A program made the position numbers and the translations under genes. The notes beneath the pieces are model-generated. The model worked only from the letters and a program-made list of their open reading frames with translations. It was not told the DNA's origin and searched no databases. A DNA stretch of 64,000 nucleotides. Source: G963666705 sp963666705. GTDB lineage: Bacteria > Pseudomonadota > Alphaproteobacteria > CADEGL01. Numbering within the stretch: the stretch's first letter is position 1; the number at the start of each line of letters is the position of its first letter. Of this stretch, positions 8,170 through 17,805 are shown in pieces. Location: NCBI GenBank assembly GCA_963666705.2, contig CAXXKO010000030.1, forward strand, positions 234,497 through 298,496, given 5' to 3'.

Positions 8170-9332
8170 CTAACGAGCATTAATCAGAACCCATGCGCCC
8201 ATTTCCTCAGACCGATGGACATGATCTTCCACGGCTGGTCGATGAGCTTGTTCCAGGCTTGGCAACAGATGGCGACGATATCGTCGTATGACTTGAAGAT
8301 CCGGTTGGACAGCCAGTTGTCGCGCATGAACTGCCAAATGTTCTCCACGGGGTTCAGCTCGGGCGCCCTCGGCGGCAAGGGCAGCAGCGTGATGTTGGCC
8401 GGGACTTCGAGCTTGCCGGTGGTGTGCCATCCGGCCCGATCGAGGATGAGCACGGCGTGGGCGCCCGACGCCACCTGGGACGAGATTTCATCGAGGTGCC
8501 ATTGCATGGCCTTGGTGTTGCAGCGGGGCAGGACGAGGCCCGCGCCGACGCCGCGTTGGGGACAGATGGCGCCAAAGATATAGGCCGACTTCGTACGTTG
8601 GTCCTTGGCCGCCGTGGGCCGGCTGCCGCGTCTCGCCCAGCGCCGCGTGAGCTTGGTTTTCTGGCCGACCCGGGCCTCGTCCTGCCACCAGATCTCTATG
8701 GCGGTGTCGGCTGGAAGGCCGGTGCGGATCTCTTCCAGCTCGGCCGCGAAGTTTTTTTAAAATCCTCGACCGCGAACTCGTTCTGCCCCTTGTGCCGCGG
8801 CCGCGCCGATATCTTGCTGAACCCCAGCGCCCGCAGCTCGCGGCCTACGCTCGACTCCTCAAGCGAGATGCCAAACTCCTCGAATATCCAAAGCGCCAAG
8901 TCCTTCCGGCGCCAGCGCACAACGCCGTGGATCGCCGGGATCGGCCCGTCCTCGACGAGCCGGGCAAGAGCCTGGCGTTGCGCATCGTCGAGCTTGCGCG
9001 GCTTGCCCGTCGCCTTGCCGTCAATCAGACCATCCGGCCCTTTGGCGTTGAACCGAAGAACCCAGTCGCGGATGACTTGAAGCCCGACATCGCCGAGCCG
9101 AGCCGCGTCCGTACGCCGGCCCCCATCGTAGATCACCGCCAGCGCAAGAAGACGCCGGCTCTGGCCCGCATCCTTCGATGCCTTGGCCAATCGACGCAAA
9201 CGCGGACCATCAAAATCCGCGCGTAACGAAACCGCTCTGCTCATGGCGAACCTCCAAAGCCGTTCGCCTCATTGATTCAGACTTTTGACCGATTGGGAAT
9301 CCCCTAAACGAGTCTCATTCAATGCCCGATGG
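8170..9332 (-). mobile_element. IS630-family element copy 1
   Basis: Bounded by TA dinucleotides (8168-8169 and 9333-9334), the usual IS630 target. Terminal repeats resemble each other (CCATCGGGCATTGAATGAGAC at the gene-start end against C(T/C)AACGAGCATTAATCAGAAC at the other). A second copy is at 31362-32524. Confidence 0.9.
8184..9244 (-). CDS. IS630-family transposase, two frames joined by presumed -1 frameshift
   Basis: The first frame (9244 to about 8757) encodes the helix-turn-helix half (RLGDVGLQVIRDWVLRFNAK). The second frame (to 8184) encodes the DDE half: IEIWWQDEARVGQ, VLILDRAGWHT and PPRAPELNPVENIWQF. They join at a run of seven adenines in GATTTTAAAAAAACTTC near 8757-8763; a -1 slip converts DFKKTS to the family-like KNFAAELEE. 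The second copy has the identical arrangement, so I read this as programmed frameshifting and not as a mutation. Confidence 0.85.
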
Positions 9333-9355
9333 TATTAGGCACCTTATGCGGTGGG

Positions 9356-10213
9356 TTAGATATTAGAAAACCACTCGGGGTCAACGGTGATTTTCCGCAC
9401 CATCTCGGTGTGAATTCCGAGGGCTAGTTCCTGTAGCAAATCGCAGAGTTCGCCGCCGTCGATCAGGTCGATCGCCACTGCCGCGTCTCGAACAGCCTCA
9501 TCTTGGGCGTCTTTTGAAAAGGTGCCCGTGGTGATGAACAGTCCCTTATCGCTCTTGGCACTCATTGAACCTCGGAAGTCCCGAATCTGAGGTGAGGAGA
9601 CGCTACCCTTGTATCGCTTGGACTGGAATGCGACGTGAAACGACAGGAGTTTGATGCGTAACACGCCTACACCGTCGATCCCTCCATCCCCAACTCGGCC
9701 CGTGACCTTGACCTTGGTGAAACCGTATTCCCTTAGGATTCTCTGACACAGCCGCTCGAACGCGCTGGGTTCCATGTTAGTAAGCACTTTTAGCAGTGCG
9801 TCCTTCCGGTTATCGGCACTGTTCCCCTCAATATCCTCTTGGCTATCGGCCTCCTTAATCTTGCGTTCCTCTGCCGCTTGCTTTCGAACCTTCTTGACAA
9901 AATCTGGGATGTCATCAGAAACAACATGCTCACCAGTGCTTGTAATAGTCCAGACTCCACGTTGACTGTTGTCAACAGCACTCACCTTTCGGAGGTAGGT
10001 TTTTGCCCAAGCAAGATTGTAATTGAGCTTGGTCTGGCGGTGGTCGGTGTGGAGGAAATTTTGCACTTCCTCTGAGAATCCTTCAAGTTCGATGATCTTA
10101 TCAAGCAATTCTTGGTTGGACGCGGAACCACCCATCGCTTTCAAAGCCTTGAGGGCGGGAATCATCAATGCATCAAACGTCGGAACCGCAGCGGCAGCGT
10201 CTTTGATGTTCAT
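9356..10213 (-). CDS. mrr: Mrr-type modification-dependent restriction endonuclease
   Basis: A 285-residue type IV restriction enzyme. Residues about 10-105 match the winged-helix Mrr_N domain (PALKALKAMGGSASNQELLD...YLRKVSAVDNSQRGVW). Residues about 150-270 match the PD-(D/E)xK Mrr catalytic domain: LCQRILREYGF, GDGGIDGVG and the catalytic FQSKRYKG. Members cleave DNA bearing methylated bases. It stands alone without a methyltransferase, as expected for type IV. The start ATG 10213 fits the family N-terminus. It sits between IS630 and a REP-like doublet, a typical mobile defence-gene position. Confidence 0.9.
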   Translation of the reverse strand: MNIKDAAAAVPTFDALMIPALKALKAMGGSASNQELLDKIIELEGFSEEVQNFLHTDHRQTKLNYNLAWAKTYLRKVSAVDNSQRGVWTITSTGEHVVSDDIPDFVKKVRKQAAEERKIKEADSQEDIEGNSADNRKDALLKVLTNMEPSAFERLCQRILREYGFTKVKVTGRVGDGGIDGVGVLRIKLLSFHVAFQSKRYKGSVSSPQIRDFRGSMSAKSDKGLFITTGTFSKDAQDEAVRDAAVAIDLIDGGELCDLLQELALGIHTEMVRKITVDPEWFSNI

Positions 10214-10394
10214 TGACGTACGGGGGTATCCCAGTGAATTTCAACTCAGATGTAACCGTTTTCAAACCATAGCTCTGATTTCCCACCAATTCAATGAAGT
10301 GATGGTCCTTTATGCAACGTGGCGTTTTGCCAAATCCGACTCAAATTGGTTTTCACTCCGATTCGCTGTCAGCACACGAGAACGAGGTTTGTTT

Positions 10395-10536
10395 TGCATG
10401 TTGCATTGGACGAATCTCCAAAACGGAATCGTTGATCCCCGCGGTCAATGCAACATGCAAGACCTGACCCAGACGCTTTGTGATCGTTGATCCCCGCGGC
10501 AATGCAACATGCAAGACCTGACCCAGACGCTTTGTG
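10395..10536. repeat. REP-like tandem doublet with inverted partner
   Basis: Two tandem units of about 55 bp (10428-10482 and 10483-10536) are nearly identical and each contains CAATGCAACATGCA. The inverse TGCATGTTGCATTG lies at 10395-10408. The rest of 10214-10540 shows no convincing gene. Confidence 0.7.
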
Positions 10537-10540
10537 AGCT

Positions 10541-11932
10541 GAGCTATGGCTGAATCTTGGTGACGGTATGGGTCAGGCGGCGGCTTGCGGTTGTTGCCTG
10601 ACGGCTTCGATGCCGTCGATGAACTTTACACCGACGATCAGCTTGGGCAACTGGTTGTGTCCGTCGAGGCGGCGCCAACTGTTTTGTGCCCCCTGGGTGA
10701 GCTTGAAGACCATGGCGAGCGCCGTCTTGTTGGAGAGGCATCCCTTGGATCGCACGGTACGGTGTCGCACGGTGGCGAATGTGCTTTCGATGGGGTTGGT
10801 TGTCCGCAGGTGCTTCCAATGCTCGGCGGGAAAGTCGTAGAACGCCAGCAGCGTTTCGCGATCCTTGGCCAGGCATGCAGCCGCCTTTTCGTATTTGACG
10901 GCGTAGGTCTCGATGAAGGTGTCGAAGGCGTTGTCTGCGTCGCTCCTGGTCTCGGCCATCCAGATGTCCTGGAGAGCACGCTTTGCCTTCGATTGCTGGC
11001 TCTTGGGCAGCTTGTTCAAGACGTTCGCGGTCTTGTGCACCCAACAGCGCTGGCCGCGCGTCCGGGACCACACTTCCTCGATCGCCTTCCAGAAGCCGAG
11101 CGCGCCGTCGGCGACCGCGAGTTCAGGCCCCATCGCGAGCCCGCGCCGCTTGAGGTCGAGCAGCAGCTCGCGCCATGATTGGGTGCTCTCGCGCACGCCG
11201 TCGATGAGGCCGACGAGTTCCTTCTTGCCCTCGGGCGTCGCGCCGATGATGACCAACAGGCATTGCGCGTCGTCCTCGAGCCGGGCCTGCACGTGGATGC
11301 CGTCGGCCCAGAAGTAGACGTAGCGCCGGGCCGACAGATCCCGCTTCAGCCAGTGTGCGTGCTCCCCCGCCCAGACTTCGGTGAGCCGCGCGATGGACGA
11401 GGCCGAGAGGCCGCCGGCGTCCGGCCCGAGTAAGGCCGCCAGCGCCTCGGTGAAGTCGCCGGTGGAGATGCCCTTGAGGTAGAGGATGGGGATCAGGACC
11501 TCGAGGCTCTTCGAGCGCCGCGCATAAGGCGGCAGCAGCGCCGAGGAGAAGCGGATGCGATCGGCGCCCAGCCCCGTGCGGTCGCGGACCCGTGGCCCGC
11601 GAACCGCGACCGGGCCGATGCCGGTCATGATCTCGCGTTCCGGCAGATGACCGTGGCGCACCAGCCGTTGGCGGCCTTCATCGGTGCGCTCCTCGGCGTG
11701 GCTCCCGAGGAACGCGGCCACCTCGGCCTCGACCGCTTGGGCCAAAAGGGAAGGGGCGCCGTTGCGCAGCACCTCGGTCAACGGATCGGAAAACGTCGAT
11801 GGCTGGGAAAGCTTCAAAACGTTATTGTCGGTCACGGCGTATCACTCCTTTGCTGGAGAAGTGGAGGCTCAATCACCCCCACGATACGCCACCTTAACCC
11901 TTCACGCCGTCACCAACTTCTGGCCATAGCTC
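10541..11932 (-). mobile_element. IS256-family element type A copy 1
   Basis: A 1392-bp element with terminal repeats GAGCTATGGC. Unlike the second copy (29371-30762) I see no matching 8-9 bp duplication at its edges, so one flank may have been lost by recombination. Confidence 0.88.
10573..11835 (-). CDS. IS256-family transposase (type A copy 1)
   Basis: A 420-residue mutator-type transposase. Catalytic blocks are YFWADGIHVQARL, AVADGALGFWKAIEEVW and the C-terminal TTNPIESTFATVRHRT. QRCWVHKTANVLNKLP is the conserved signature between the second Asp and the Glu. It differs from copy 2 by a single visible residue (Pro for Arg near residue 28). Frame and length are intact. Confidence 0.93.
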   Translation of the reverse strand: MTDNNVLKLSQPSTFSDPLTEVLRNGAPSLLAQAVEAEVAAFLGSHAEERTDEGRQRLVRHGHLPEREIMTGIGPVAVRGPRVRDRTGLGADRIRFSSALLPPYARRSKSLEVLIPILYLKGISTGDFTEALAALLGPDAGGLSASSIARLTEVWAGEHAHWLKRDLSARRYVYFWADGIHVQARLEDDAQCLLVIIGATPEGKKELVGLIDGVRESTQSWRELLLDLKRRGLAMGPELAVADGALGFWKAIEEVWSRTRGQRCWVHKTANVLNKLPKSQQSKAKRALQDIWMAETRSDADNAFDTFIETYAVKYEKAAACLAKDRETLLAFYDFPAEHWKHLRTTNPIESTFATVRHRTVRSKGCLSNKTALAMVFKLTQGAQNSWRRLDGHNQLPKLIVGVKFIDGIEAVRQQPQAAA

Positions 11933-12071
11933 GGCGGCGCTTTGACCCCGACGCTTCGGTGGCCAATCCAGCTTGGGTGGCCAAGCTTCGCCTCGATGCC
12001 CGGTCGTGGCACCGTCTTCGGTGCTTGGGGGATCATCCGGGAAGCCCCGACCTGAACCGGGGAGAGGTCCG
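11933..12071. other. Intergenic segment before the decarboxylase gene
   Basis: No ORF of note. GGGGAGAGG at 12058-12066 is a good ribosome-binding site for the next gene. Confidence 0.5.
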
Positions 12072-12833
12072 ATGAACGACAGTGCCGCGACCAGCGCCGC
12101 GTTCGTCGTGCGGCAGGGCAACAACATGCCCGTGCATGCGCCGCTGATCCCGGATCCCTTCGTGCCCTACCATTGCCCGGGCAACGCCAACCTGTTCGTG
12201 ATCTGCCGCACCGATCCGGCGCGCCTGGCCAAGTACTTGGCGCCGACGCCATTCGAGGCCATCGACGATCGCTACGTGATCTACGTCTCCGACTTCTCGA
12301 ACTGCGACAAGGCCGTCTACATGGACACCGGCATCATCGTCCTGGTGCGCTTCGGCGAGCGTACCGGCGGCTACTACCTGTTCGTGTACGAGGACAACGA
12401 AGTCGCCATCTCCGCCGGCCGCGACCTGTGGGGTTACGCCAAGAAGTACGCCGAGCCCACCATGACGGTCGAGGGCGGGCGGGTGAGCAGCCGGACCGTG
12501 CGCCACGGCGAGGCCATTATCGAGCTCGACTGCGACCTTTCGAAGCCGGTCGCGGACCTGCCCAGGCTGGTGACCACGCCCCACCTCAACATCCACGTCC
12601 AGCCCGGGCCCGACGGCCGGGTGCTGAACAAGCGGGTCATCGAACGCGACACCTCGCCGGACTTCGAGCTCACCTCGGAGCAGATGGGCGAGGGCCGGGT
12701 CACCCTGCGCGGCATCGCCACGGACCCGCTGCACGAGATCCAGCCCCGCGAGGTGCTGGGCGCGCGCTACGTCATCGGCGATTTCCACGCCACCGAGAAG
12801 AACGGCTGGGGCCGCACCATCGCGGAGCTGTGA
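12072..12833 (+). CDS. Acetoacetate decarboxylase-family protein
   Basis: A 253-residue protein of the ADC fold. The block GGYYLFVYEDNEVAISAGRD followed by LWGYAKKYAEP matches the family's core, with the Lys-Lys pair where acetoacetate decarboxylase has its Schiff-base lysine. The glutamate side of the site is less certain, so the substrate could be another beta- or alpha-keto acid. The ATG at 12072 follows a strong ribosome-binding site. The gene is flanked by IS256 and IS110 with no obvious operon partner. Confidence 0.82.
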   Translation: MNDSAATSAAFVVRQGNNMPVHAPLIPDPFVPYHCPGNANLFVICRTDPARLAKYLAPTPFEAIDDRYVIYVSDFSNCDKAVYMDTGIIVLVRFGERTGGYYLFVYEDNEVAISAGRDLWGYAKKYAEPTMTVEGGRVSSRTVRHGEAIIELDCDLSKPVADLPRLVTTPHLNIHVQPGPDGRVLNKRVIERDTSPDFELTSEQMGEGRVTLRGIATDPLHEIQPREVLGARYVIGDFHATEKNGWGRTIAEL

Positions 12834-13169
12834 CGGGCGGCCCGCGGGGCGTTCGCCGGCGGGTGGACGGCGTCGCGGCCGGGACGGTCGGGCCGACCCT
12901 GGAGGCGACCCACACCCTGGCCGCCGAGGCCCGCCGCGCCCACGGCATTTCGGCGGGCCACGCCCGCGCCATCGCGGACATGGGCACCGCGGGCGCGTAA
13001 TACCAACGGCTCATAAGGATGACCCGTTGTATGATCCCTCAAGCGCCGGGCGGCCACGTCCGCGGCCTTGGCTTCTTATATCGCTCAAGCGCCGCTAAGG
13101 CTGGCCTCGCATAAGCTCGGGCGCGCGGTCGCGCTTGCCAGTGGTCGATGAGTCGAGCTCATCGTCCGC
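12834..13169 (+). other. Gene remnant and spacer upstream of IS110
   Basis: From about 12850 to 13000 one plus frame is open without a start and reads GTVGPTLEATHTLAAEARRA then HGISAGHARAIADMGTAGA before a stop; it looks like the tail of a lost gene, family not recognised. From 13001 to 13169 I see nothing coding, only two CTCAAGCGCCG repeats. Confidence 0.35.
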
Positions 13170-13179
13170 TGGTTGTCTA

Positions 13180-13430
13180 ATTCCGGTTCGTTGGTCAAGC
13201 CCTTCCGGACCCTTGTCTCCGCCGGGAACACGGTTGTCTGCGAAGTCTTCCCCGACGGGTCCGCCGGGTCGCTTCATGATAGTGCCCTTTGGCTTCGGCC
13301 TCCCAAGGTATTAGACGCAATCGCGAACGGCTGTCCGCTTAGCAACCAGGCGAACGGGATCGCCTCGGCCACCGTCCCGGCGGGGACGGGTCTTCCGCTT
13401 CTCGCGGAACTCTCTCTTCTCCTTATCCAG
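13180..13430 (-). ncRNA. Candidate IS110 bridge RNA region, copy 1
   Basis: A non-coding stretch of about 260 bp downstream of the transposase, where IS1111-type elements carry their guide RNA. Read on the transposase strand, a variable segment (13312-13349) comes first and a segment with GGTTGTCT (13232-13239), identical to the element's left end (13171-13178), comes later. That is the order target-binding loop then donor-binding loop known for IS110 bridge RNAs. Exact RNA ends cannot be read. Confidence 0.5.
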
Positions 13431-14465
13431 CTATGCCGTGGCGCTCGCCTCCTTTTCCGGCCAGCGGAAGGCTTCGCCGGTGATCAGCATCCGGTGCAGG
13501 ATCACCGCCAGCCGGCGCGCCAGCGCCACGCAGGCCTTCTTGTGGCTGGTCCGCCTCTTGATCCGGCGCGCCCAGTCCTTCAGCGGGTGGGCCCGGCGCA
13601 CCACCGTCAGCAGGCTGTTGGCGGCCTCGTAGAGCAGCGCCCGCAGCATGGCGTCGCCGTGTTTCGAGATGCGCCCCGAATAGTCCATCCCACCCGACTG
13701 CCAGCGCCGCGACGTGAGCCCCACATAGGCCTCCACCGTGCGCGATTTGGCGAACCGCTCCGCTTCGCCAATGGTCGCCACATAGGCCAGCGCCGTCACC
13801 GGCCCCACCCCCGGCGTGCTCATCAGCAAACGGCAGGCCGGAAAGCCTTTCGCCCGCGCCACGACCGCCTCGTCCAGCCGCCCGATCTCGCGGCCCAGCG
13901 CCGCCGCCGCGGACAGAAGCGGCTCGATCATCACCTTCAGCTCGGGACGCCCCTCCAACGCCTCGCGGACGCGTCCGGCCAGCTTGCCCGAGCCCTTGGG
14001 AAAGCGAAGGCCCAACGACCCCAACAGGCCACGGATCGCGTTCTCCGTATCGCGCCGCTGGCGCACCAGATGACAGCGCGCCTTGAGAAGTGCCCGCGCC
14101 TCCTGCGCCGCCTCGCTCTTCACCGCCACAGGGCGGCAAAACCCCGTGCGCGCGATCTCCGCCAAGAGCTCGGCGTCGTTCGCATCCGTCTTGTTGTGCT
14201 GAAGGCGCATCACCGCGTTCGCATGGCGCGCGTCGATCACATCGACCGAGACCCCCAGCCGGCCCAGATCCCGCGCCAGCCAGCCACTCAGCGTACCCGT
14301 CTCCAGAACGATACGGCCAGGGCACAGACAATGCTCCCGCAAAGCTGCGAACAGCGCCCTCGGATCGGTCGAAACCTTGCCCCGCGCCAATATCTTTCCC
14401 GCCGCGTCCTTCACGCAAAACGCCGTCTCTTCCTTCGACACATCAAACCCAACATACTCCGTCAT
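13431..14465 (-). CDS. IS110-family transposase (DEDD recombinase), copy 1
   Basis: A 344-residue recombinase. The N-terminal RuvC-like DEDD domain shows VGFDVSKEE, IVLETGTLSGW and NKTDANDAELLAEIAR. The C-terminal Tnp_20 domain carries MSTPGVGPVTALAYVATIG and YVGLTSRRWQSGG, in which the catalytic serine lies. The ATG at 14465 is preferred; a GTG two codons upstream is possible. Such proteins work with an element-encoded bridge RNA, here probably the downstream 13180-13430 segment. Confidence 0.92.
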   Translation of the reverse strand: MTEYVGFDVSKEETAFCVKDAAGKILARGKVSTDPRALFAALREHCLCPGRIVLETGTLSGWLARDLGRLGVSVDVIDARHANAVMRLQHNKTDANDAELLAEIARTGFCRPVAVKSEAAQEARALLKARCHLVRQRRDTENAIRGLLGSLGLRFPKGSGKLAGRVREALEGRPELKVMIEPLLSAAAALGREIGRLDEAVVARAKGFPACRLLMSTPGVGPVTALAYVATIGEAERFAKSRTVEAYVGLTSRRWQSGGMDYSGRISKHGDAMLRALLYEAANSLLTVVRRAHPLKDWARRIKRRTSHKKACVALARRLAVILHRMLITGEAFRWPEKEASATA

Positions 14466-14605
14466 GGTCACTCTCCTTGGTTTGCCTATTAGGGCGCGTC
14501 CTCGCGACCCCGAATCATAGGCCCGGGAGAGTGACCACCGGAATTACGCTATGTATAAGAGATCGTTGGCAAGCCCCCATCCACCACGGTAGGCGAAAGA
14601 CCGAC

Positions 14606-15379
14606 ATGGATAAATTCAAGCTGGACGGCTTGACCGCATTGGTAACCGGTGCCGCGGGAGGACTGGGCCGCGCACAGGTCGAGGCGCTCTTGGCCGCCGG
14701 GGCAACTGTCGTTGCGACAGATCGCGGCATGGACCTGCTCGAAGAAGCCATGCCGGATCAGTTGAAAGAGCACTCGAATATAGCATTGCAATCTCTCGAC
14801 GTTACAAGCGTCGACAGCATCAACGCCGCCGTCGACAGATGTCGTGAGGATTTCAGCGGTGTCGACATCCTTGTAAACAACGCCGGCATCTCAGTACCCG
14901 GCGTCGCCCTCGACTATACCATGGAAGATTTCGATCGCACCGTCGACGTCAATTATCGCGGCGTGTACAGGATGTGCCAGATTGTTGGAAATTCCATGAA
15001 ACAACGACAGGCTGGAGGAAGCATCGTCAATCTGGCATCCGTTGGTGGGCAGGTCGTCGATGGTTCGAGATCTTCGGCTTATGACGGAACGAAAGCAGCG
15101 GTGATCCAGATTACGAAGAACTTTGCTTATGAGCTTGCCGATTACGGGATTCGCGTCAACGCAATTGCACCGGGATACATTGAAACGGAGATGAGCAGGA
15201 TTTTTTTGCAGGACGCCGAGTATGTGAAAGACCTGACCGAGAAGAAAATACCAATGAGGAGAATTGGGCAGCCGTCCGAGGTGGCATCTGTCGTGGTGTT
15301 TCTAGCATCCCCGGCAGCTTCTTATGTAAACGGGCACACTCTGAATGTAGACGGTGGCTGGGTGATACATATTTTATAA
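14606..15379 (+). CDS. Short-chain dehydrogenase/reductase (SDR)
   Basis: A 257-residue classical SDR. The cofactor motif is TGAAGGLG, followed by VDILVNNAG, the catalytic Ser in NLASVGG and the YDGTK (YxxxK) pair; the C-terminus ends in the usual GHTLNVDGGW. An acidic residue after the second strand (VVATDRG) favours NAD over NADP. Substrate unknown. IS110 lies directly upstream, so the native promoter is probably displaced. Confidence 0.9.
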   Translation: MDKFKLDGLTALVTGAAGGLGRAQVEALLAAGATVVATDRGMDLLEEAMPDQLKEHSNIALQSLDVTSVDSINAAVDRCREDFSGVDILVNNAGISVPGVALDYTMEDFDRTVDVNYRGVYRMCQIVGNSMKQRQAGGSIVNLASVGGQVVDGSRSSAYDGTKAAVIQITKNFAYELADYGIRVNAIAPGYIETEMSRIFLQDAEYVKDLTEKKIPMRRIGQPSEVASVVVFLASPAASYVNGHTLNVDGGWVIHIL

Positions 15380-15555
15380 GGCCACCCACATCACCGAAGC
15401 TCCAGTCTATTCAATTAGTCTCGATTTGATCCGACACCGCCCCCTTCCCAACATGTTGAGATGGGGCCGGCGCATCTCTTTATGGAGATGATGGTTGCCC
15501 GTTCATGTGTTCACGACCGGCGCAACGATCTTCGCGGATATGTCCCCAGACACCC

Positions 15556-15626
15556 CTACCCGGCGAGTGGGGGGTCGATGACACGGACGGGATGGCGCTC
15601 GGCCAGGATCTCGACTTCGAGCTCGG
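15556..15626 (-). pseudogene. C-terminal fragment of an unknown, possibly GcvT-like, protein
   Basis: A minus frame adjoining the IS21 left end reads ELEVEILAERHPVRVIDPPL then AG and a stop at 15556. The motif E-VEILxERxPxRVI-PPL is reminiscent of the C-terminus of GcvT-like domains of glycine-derivative dehydrogenases. IS21 removed the rest. The remaining part of 15380-15555 shows nothing clear. Confidence 0.3.
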
Positions 15627-15819
15627 TGTGTCAATGGCGGAGCAAAAAGGGACCACCTCGGCGGTGTAAGAAGGGACCGCTTGGCGGCTGCGGGCTTGTC
15701 CCCGTAGTCCACGGGAGGGCCCCGCGCGCGACGCGGTGTGCCCTCAACAGGCTGACGCGGCGGCGCGCGCGGGAGGGACCTGTGGGCCCACGGGGTCAAG
15801 CGTGGGCTGGGTGGTCGGT

Positions 15820-16584
15820 TCAGTTAGCAGTCGGGGTTTGACGCCTGCGGCTCTGGTTGAGCCTGTAGCTGTCACCGTTCATCTCGAGGATGTTGACGTG
15901 GTGGGTGAGGCGATCGAGGAGCGCGCCGGTGAGGCGCTCGGAGCCGAACACCTCGGTCCATTCGTCGAAGGGCAGATTGGTGGTGACCAGGGTCGAGCCC
16001 CGCTCGTAGCGTTGGCTGAACACCTCGAACAACAGCTCGGCGCCGGTCTTCGACAGCGGCACGAAGCCGAGTTCGTCGACGATCAGAAGCTTGTAGGTGG
16101 CGAGCTTCTTCTGGAACCTCAGCAGCTGCTTGTCATCGCGGGCCTCGATGAGTTCGTGGACCAGCGCGGCGGCGGTGATGAAGCCGACCGAGAGGCCCTT
16201 CTGGCAGGCCGCCAGGCCGAGACCGAGGGCGATGTGGGTCTTGCCGGTCCCACTGTTGCCGAGCGCGATGAGGTTCTCGCGGCGCTCGATGTACTCGCAG
16301 CGGGCCAGCTCCAGGACCAGCGCCTTGTTGAGCGAGGGGATGACCTTGAAGTCGAAGCTGTCGAGGCTCTTGACCACGGGGAAGCGCGCCGCCTTGATGC
16401 GCCGCTCGACCATGCGGCGCTCGCGGTCGATCAGCTCGAGCTCGGCGAGTCTCAACAGGTAGCGGACGTGATCGACGCCTTCCGAGGCGCACTGCCGGGC
16501 GATCTTGTCGTACTCGCGCAGGAAGGTCGGCAGCTTCAGCGTCTCGAGGTGGTGGGCGAGCAGCACTTGCGGTGTGTCGGTCAT
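15820..16584 (-). CDS. istB: IS21 helper ATPase IstB, copy 1
   Basis: A 254-residue AAA+ ATPase related to DnaC. The Walker A motif is GNSGTGKTH, Walker B is LLIVDELGF, and SERLTGALLDRL is the sensor/arginine region near the C-terminus. The start ATG 16584 overlaps the istA stop (ATGA), so translation is coupled. IstB assists IstA in transposition. The gene is intact although its istA partner is not. Confidence 0.92.
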   Translation of the reverse strand: MTDTPQVLLAHHLETLKLPTFLREYDKIARQCASEGVDHVRYLLRLAELELIDRERRMVERRIKAARFPVVKSLDSFDFKVIPSLNKALVLELARCEYIERRENLIALGNSGTGKTHIALGLGLAACQKGLSVGFITAAALVHELIEARDDKQLLRFQKKLATYKLLIVDELGFVPLSKTGAELLFEVFSQRYERGSTLVTTNLPFDEWTEVFGSERLTGALLDRLTHHVNILEMNGDSYRLNQSRRRQTPTAN

Positions 16585-17739
16585 GCGCCGAGCCCCGACA
16601 GCAGGCTCATGTACGACTTGGCGGACGTCATCGCGACCCGGGCGCGCGGCAGATACGGATAGACGTCGAGGTTGAGCCTGGGCGGCCGCCGCTCGATGCG
16701 GCACAGTACCAGGTGCTTCACCGCATCAAAGCCGATTGCGCCGAGCCGCAGGGCGTCGCCGACCGCACCCTCGACCTCCTCGAGCCGGAAGGTCTCCAGT
16801 AGACGGAGCACCTGGACGTACTCGCGCTTGCCTGCCTTGCCCATACGAGCTTCGAGGAGCCGCCGCAGAGTGATGAAGGCCTCGGGCAGGTCCCAGCCCG
16901 CCAATGGCGCGGCCTGGTCGAGGGCGCCGATCTTCTGCTCGATCAAGGGCAGGTAATGCAGCGGGTCGAAGATCAGGTCCTCGCTGTCGTAGGACCGGCG
17001 GTGCCGGGCGATCACCTCGGCCCCGCAGCTGATCACCACCTCATCGACGTAGCCCCGGATGAGCACCTCACGGTGGCCGTAGGCCACGGGCACGGAATAG
17101 TCGTTGCTGCGGTAACGCACCAGCGACAGCGAACTCGCCCGTCCAGGGCGCTTATCGCAGGCATCATAGGGAGCAGGCGGCAATGGCAAGAGAACTTGAC
17201 GATCCCGCTCGAGACGCTCGCCGATGGTCTCCTTGTGGCCCCGCAGCCGCGCCGCCTGGCGCCGGCGGCACTGTTCGGCGAGAGCATCGTTGAGGGCCGC
17301 GAAGCTCTCGGCACGCGGGACGGGGACCAGGAAGTTCCGCCGGATGAAGCCGACCAGTCCCTCGACCTTGCCCTTGTCGTTGCCCTTGCCCGGCCGGCCG
17401 AACCTGTCCTCGAACAGATAGTGGGACTGAAGCTCCGTGAAGACGCGCGTTCGCTGCCGCTTCCCATCGCCCAGGATCCGGGCAACCGCCAGCTTGGTGT
17501 TGTCGTACAGGATGGATCGGGGGACGCCGCCGAAGAAGGCAAACGCCGCGTTGTGGCCATCGCAGAATGCTTCGGTCGTCTCCGCCGGATAGGCCGCAAC
17601 AAAGCAACCATCACTGTGGGGAAGGTCGAAGGCAAGGAAGTGGATCTTCCGTAACGCGCCGCCGATCACCGCCATCGCTTCGCCGAAGTCCGCCTGGGCG
17701 TGACCGGGGGAATGGGAGAGTGGCACGAACACCTCACGC
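16581..17739 (-). pseudogene. istA: IS21 transposase IstA, 3' part (split by IS3)
   Basis: The downstream part of istA covers the DDE integrase domain: PLSHSPGHAQADFGEAMAV with the first Asp, FGGVPRSILYDNTK with the second, and GNDKGKVEGLVGFIRRNF with the Glu. The C-terminal beta domain (YSVPVAYGHREVLIRGYVDE) and tail follow. It is separated from the start by the IS3 at 17740-19157. The IS carries a 16-bp target duplication here; precise removal restores REVFVPLSHSPG. Confidence 0.9.
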
Positions 17740-17805
17740 TGAGTCGGACCCGATTTCCTTGGACACAGAATTGGCTTAATCGAAGTGTCCAAGGAGGACC
17801 GGAAC

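Larger units (their letters stand above)
13170..14556 (-). mobile_element. IS110-family element copy 1
   Basis: A 1387-bp element; boundaries come from alignment with the equal-length copy at 42460-43846. It has no terminal inverted repeats and no clear target duplication, as is normal for IS110. It lies 50 bp upstream of the SDR gene start. Confidence 0.88.
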
